Shown in pieces: positions 62,901-64,000 of a DNA stretch of 64,000 nt. The notes below the pieces were generated by a model that saw nothing but the letters and a program-made list of their open reading frames with translations, was not told the origin of the DNA and did not search any database. The stretch is from the NCBI RefSeq assembly GCF_910596095.1, contig NC_056535.1, positions 20,848,505-20,912,504 of the forward strand, given 5' to 3'. Position 1 is the stretch's first letter; every line of letters starts with the position of its first letter. Position numbers and translations under genes: made by a program. The stretch is from Thunnus maccoyii (Eukaryota; Chordata; Actinopteri; Scombriformes; Scombridae).

Positions 62901-64000
62901 TGAAACCTCTGTATTCGTGGGGGAACTGGAAGTTGTGGAGTGCCCAGGGTTGGTAGCTTTGGCAACTTCATTTGTGGTGAGCGTTGAGGTTGACAACATT
63001 GATTCAGTTCTTGTGGGTGTCGCCATTGTCAGAGATGTAGACTGTGTTTCTGTGGGTGAGGACATTTTTGTTGTAAAAGATTCCTGGCTGGTTGGTGGTA
63101 GCTGAGTTGTGTTTGTGTGAGTGGCTATTGTAGGGGATAAAGAGGGTGAATTGGGTGAAACCTCTGTATTTGTGGGGGAACTGGAAGTTGTGGAGTGCTC
63201 AGGGTTGGCAGTTTTAGTAACTTCATTTGTGGTGAGTGTTGAGTTTGACAACATTGATTCAGTTCTTGTGGGTGTCGCAATTGTCACAGATGTAGACTGT
63301 GCCCCTGTGGGTGAGGATATTTTTGTTGTAGAAGATTCCTGGCTGGTTGGTGTTGTAAATGTTTCCAGGCAAATGGGCCCTTTGTGAATGTCATTAACAC
63401 ATTCCCCATGTTGATGACAGTAATCAGGGTTTGTTTTGCAAGGTCCGACACACTGCCATTGACCATTACTAATCTCAGCAGTGTAATTAGCAAACCGACT
63501 GCAGTTAACAAAAGGCTTCAGGTCTGTGATATCTGATTGATAAAAAAAACGTTACGTATTAATCATTTTGTCTGAGTATCATCACACAAATTAGAAATTT
63601 TGAGAAATTGAATTTAGAATCAAATAAGCAATATGTGAAATACACATTCAGAGTTGACTTATAGTCACTTACTTTTAATCTCAGGTGACTGGAAAATGAG
63701 TCCATTTAACTGCACACTGGCATTATCAAATGCCCGAGAAATCTTATTGAGGTTGCTTGTGTCTTTCAAGATGTTGGTCAACACACCATCTAGCTCATTG
63801 TTGACAAAGTGGATTTGTGTTTCATTGTTCAGATAGTTGTACTCCGCTACACTCTCTGCAACAACACTTCCTGGTCTACAACAGGAAAATAGAAATATAT
63901 TAACAATGAAAACAACTTCTACTTGAATAAAAAGTAATCATTCAAATAATTTTATCAGAAAAGTGTAAAACAAACTTACATTAATTTTTTGATTTGTACT
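32495..64000 (-). CDS. Giant multi-SEA transmembrane mucin, MUC3/12/17-like (5' end beyond window)
   Basis: This is one transcription unit. From 3' to 5' the exons are 32495-32539, 32669-32751, 32858-32928, 33126-33290, 33412-33577, then four cassettes of SEA exons plus a giant mucin exon, then part of a fifth SEA. All introns are GT-AG and every phase joins. Coding sequence inside the window totals about 28.2 kb, or roughly 9,390 residues. The architecture of each cassette is PTS-EGF-SEA-EGF, and only the last ends in a membrane helix. This order and the tail motif NVDTR...KRP match the MUC3/MUC12/MUC17 family of gut-type membrane mucins, which form the glycocalyx on the apical surface. No signal peptide is visible because the gene continues to the right. 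Treating the cassettes as one gene rests on the 140-bp introns between them and on the absence of any other membrane, tail or signal-peptide exon. Confidence 0.85.
33014..33095. mobile_element. 82-bp hairpin MITE in a mucin intron
   Basis: TACAGCACCAGTAAAAGGTT at the left matches the reverse complement of the right end (TACAATACCAGTCAAAAGTT) with few changes. The element is flanked by TA on the left and lies in the intron between the membrane exon and the first tail exon. The terminal word ACCAGTCAAAAGTTTGGACA is widespread in vertebrate DNA-transposon derivatives. Confidence 0.75.
33126..33290 (-). CDS. Mucin exon: end of EGF plus transmembrane helix
   Basis: The exon starts inside a codon (Arg split by the intron) with CYESSLEQFYGPQCELF, which closes the EGF begun in the upstream exon. 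It continues into FYGALFGSLAAALLLLIIIVIAVVV, one strong membrane helix of about 23 residues, followed by a KKK stop-transfer run and YTGI. This is the only membrane segment found in the whole mucin region, so it anchors the entire chain. Lengths and phases (166-nt exon before, 71-nt after) fit exactly. Confidence 0.9.
33412..33577 (-). CDS. Mucin exon: complete terminal EGF, first part
   Basis: The exon encodes NITDLKPFVNCSRFVDYTA and then WQCVGPCKTNPDYCHHHGDC to SIC, and ends at a proper donor (GCAG|GTAAGC). Cysteine spacing and the CHHHGDC core are EGF-like and parallel the second EGF of MUC17. Unlike its internal homologues at the start of each giant exon, this copy keeps the splice site that joins it to the last two cysteines in the membrane exon. 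Confidence 0.85.
33719..34369 (-). CDS. SEA domain, cassette 1 (membrane-proximal), three exons
   Basis: Exons are 34245-34369 (125 nt), 34027-34091 (65 nt) and 33719-33921 (203 nt). Together they encode about 131 residues: RRVNVTMKININFVDAYKNL..., LEALCKEADPLAFKKVQI, then PGSVVAESVAEYNYLNN. GSVVA matches the SEA autoproteolysis site, where the chain cleaves between Gly and Ser and the halves stay bound. Several N-glycosylation sequons (NVT, NNET, NDT, NAS) are visible. This copy sits next to the membrane, so cleavage here would allow shedding of the whole ectodomain. Confidence 0.88.
34598..45106 (-). CDS. Giant mucin exon, cassette 1 (10,509 nt)
   Basis: A single exon encodes 3,503 residues in phase 1-1. 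It opens after acceptor TCAATCAG with ITDLKPFVNCSRFANYTAEI and a truncated EGF (CHHHGEC ... GPICLETFTT). It then runs through more than 3,300 Cys-free Thr/Ser/Pro-rich residues and closes with an EGF-like module (PQCRDEDCQCNGGECIF ... CHCHCQESVYGDSC). The donor is ATTG|GTGAGAC. The 5' two-thirds is seven copies of a 361-residue unit. The 3' third holds more diverged monomers of about 86 residues and a non-periodic Thr/Ser region. Each monomer carries an NTT or NTS sequon in a THTNTTQLPP-like context. Dense O-glycosylation is expected. The frame is open through the part before 44,885, so the exon begins well upstream of the first candidate start codon. Confidence 0.9.
37610..44885 (-). repeat. 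Higher-order repeat array: 1,083 bp x 7 (last copy three-quarters)
   Basis: Units begin at TPTGTTESKVSTSTL at about 44885, 43802, 42719, 41636, 40553, 39470 and 38387, exactly 1,083 bp apart. Each unit is 361 residues: three monomers of about 86 residues and one of about 103 that contains a unique insert (SQTSPGLKSETPTNPDTTQL). The seventh copy lacks the long monomer and runs straight into diverged monomers. Copies differ by only a few residues (for example TPT/TPR before NFPTSTE, STLTT/STLFT), so homogenisation is recent. Confidence 0.93.
45249..45921 (-). CDS. SEA domain, cassette 2, three exons
   Basis: Exons are 45797-45921 (125 nt), 45579-45643 (65 nt) and 45249-45451 (203 nt), with sizes and phases identical to cassette 1. 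The products include TGAIPIRQVNVMLKINMTF, LEALCKEADPLAFKRVQIKK and PGSVVAESVAEYNYLNN. The cleavage signature GSVVA is intact. The intron between the first two coding blocks holds a short AATAAATAATA expansion (about 45528-45561) that the otherwise similar cassette 3 lacks. This SEA lies between two mucin exons and is not next to a membrane segment. Confidence 0.87.
46149..51551 (-). CDS. Giant mucin exon, cassette 2 (5,403 nt)
   Basis: This exon encodes 1,801 residues in phase 1-1, with the same plan as cassette 1: ITDL...NCSRFANYTAEI, truncated EGF, CLETFTT, mucin array, terminal EGF (CQCDRGEC ... CHCHCQESVYGDSC). The array is a mosaic. The 5' end is one full 361-residue unit of the cassette 1 type (50,330-51,330). 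It switches inside a monomer to 173-residue dimers of the cassette 3 type (to about 48,190). Diverged monomers and a Thr/Ser-rich linker close the exon. The donor is ATTG|GTGAGATT. Confidence 0.9.
48190..50330 (-). repeat. 519-bp dimer array in cassette 2
   Basis: Four near-identical units lie at a 519-bp (173-residue) spacing, followed at the 3' end by a partial one. Each is two monomers: one with TESMVSTSTLTTNEVTKSTN and one with SESSASSSVLTTIGVTAT. Copies differ by single residues (for example a TMA/KMA change and NTD versus INTD). Confidence 0.9.
51694..52343 (-). CDS. SEA domain, cassette 3, three exons
   Basis: Exons are 52219-52343 (125 nt), 52001-52065 (65 nt) and 51694-51896 (203 nt). 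The exon with the cleavage site (PGSVVAESVAEYNYL) appears nearly identical to its cassette 2 homologue 6,445 bp to the left. Phases and flanking AG/GT sites are conserved. The product has the same sequons (NMT, NNET, NDT, NAT) and no internal stop. Confidence 0.87.
52570..57450 (-). CDS. Giant mucin exon, cassette 3 (4,881 nt)
   Basis: This exon encodes 1,627 residues in phase 1-1. It opens with ITDLRPFVNCSRFANYTAEI and a truncated EGF (CHQHGEC ... GPICLETFTTPI). It then passes into about seven 173-residue dimers, a few diverged monomers, the SPSTPAVSIQTT linker and Thr/Ser-rich sequence shared with cassettes 2 and 4, and a terminal EGF (CQCDRGEC ... CHCHC). An open frame also continues through the upstream intron to about 57685, but the acceptor at 57451 is conserved in all cassettes, so the exon is taken to start there. 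Confidence 0.9.
53840..57215 (-). repeat. 519-bp dimer array in cassette 3
   Basis: Units recur every 519 bp, with equivalent points at 54180, 54699, 55218, 55737, 56256 and 56775. These are the same two-monomer units as in cassette 2. One copy (about 54,700-54,940) carries the STLFT variant seen also in two 1,083-bp units of cassette 1, which suggests sequence exchange between arrays. Confidence 0.9.
57593..58242 (-). CDS. SEA domain, cassette 4, three exons
   Basis: Exons are 58118-58242 (125 nt), 57900-57964 (65 nt) and 57593-57795 (203 nt). All three sit exactly 5,899 bp to the right of their cassette 3 homologues, and the introns are also closely alike. GSVVA is intact and frames are open. 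Confidence 0.87.
58469..63532 (-). CDS. Giant mucin exon, cassette 4 (5,064 nt)
   Basis: This exon encodes 1,688 residues in phase 1-1. It opens with ITDLKPFVNCSRFANYTAEI and a truncated EGF ending GPICLETFTTPTSQESS. It continues through about sixteen 86-residue monomers of the TESMLSTSTLTTNEVT type, the AEPSPSTPAVSIQTT linker, a Thr/Ser-rich stretch, and a terminal EGF (CQCNGGEC ... CHCHCQESVYGDSC). The array is more monomeric and more diverged than the others, with local 516-bp dimers. The frame is open from the acceptor at 63533 onward. Confidence 0.9.
59170..63290 (-). repeat. 86-residue (258-bp) monomer array with 516-bp dimers
   Basis: Monomers follow the pattern TESMLSTSTLTTNEVT-x-TNPDHSTT-SSPTNTEVS-x-NSPSLSP-x-IGTHTNTTQLPP. 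Part of the array (about 61,800-63,100) repeats every 516 bp. A few units drop two bases' worth of codons (TPTRTESM versus TPTRTTESM), always in multiples of three. This exon shows the basic repeat from which the longer units in cassettes 1-3 are built. Confidence 0.88.
63673..64000 (-). CDS. SEA domain, cassette 5 (partial at window edge)
   Basis: The 203-nt exon 63673-63875 is complete and carries PGSVVAESVAEYNYLNN; the 65-nt exon enters at 63980 and runs off the window. It shows that at least one more mucin cassette, and the 5' end of the gene with the signal peptide, must lie to the right. Confidence 0.85.

Noticed and set aside
34765-63387. Regular antisense open frames of about 80 codons on the + strand, spaced 1,083, 519 or 516 bp, translating to Val-rich proteins
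   Set aside because: They are mirror images of the mucin repeat. The TCT/ACA/ACC-rich sense codons rarely give stops on the other strand, and the spacing equals the mucin unit length. There are no splice sites or independent start signals.
33719-64000. Four or five separate tandem mucin genes
   Set aside because: There is one membrane exon, one tail and one stop region for all cassettes. The gaps between cassettes are short introns with matching phases, leaving no room for promoters, signal peptides or 3' ends.

Overview
This window looks like a teleost (ray-finned fish) nuclear genome segment. The evidence is GT-AG introns, many GT/GA microsatellites, several degenerate interspersed repeats of kinds familiar from fish genomes, a fish-like errfi1 gene and a fish-like membrane mucin gene. 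There are no bacterial, organelle or viral features. The species cannot be named from sequence alone.

Layout. Positions 1 to about 21.8 kb are almost entirely non-coding. They hold microsatellites, short transposon relics, a G-rich tract and one weak candidate exon at 532-649. From about 21.85 to 28.57 kb lies errfi1 (Mig-6, ErbB receptor feedback inhibitor 1) on the + strand: a TATA-type promoter, a non-coding first exon, three coding exons encoding 442 residues, and a 2 kb 3' UTR. From 28.6 to 32.36 kb is intergenic sequence. From 32.36 kb to the right edge, on the - strand, runs the 3' part of one enormous transmembrane mucin gene of the MUC3/MUC12/MUC17 type. It is convergent (tail to tail) with errfi1.

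The mucin gene is the main content. Read 5' to 3' (right to left) it repeats one cassette: three short SEA-domain exons (203, 65 and 125 nt), then one giant exon. Each giant exon starts with a cysteine-rich half-EGF, runs through a Thr/Ser/Pro-rich mucin array, and ends in a second EGF-like module. The window has four complete giant exons (5,064, 4,881, 5,403 and 10,509 nt) and SEA exons for five modules. Only the last cassette, at the left end, goes on into a complete EGF, a transmembrane helix and a cytoplasmic tail. All giant exons and SEA blocks are phase-1 symmetric, and the introns joining cassettes are about 140 bp. The cassettes therefore belong to one reading frame of at least 9,390 residues that is still open at the right edge. 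Every SEA that can be read carries the G-S-V-V autoproteolysis signature.

The mucin arrays share an ancestral repeat of about 86 residues (258 bp). Each exon has organised it differently: a 1,083-bp four-monomer unit in the leftmost exon, 519-bp dimers in the two middle exons, and monomers with 516-bp dimers in the rightmost. This resembles higher-order repeats in satellite DNA. A recombination junction between two array types is visible near 50,330.
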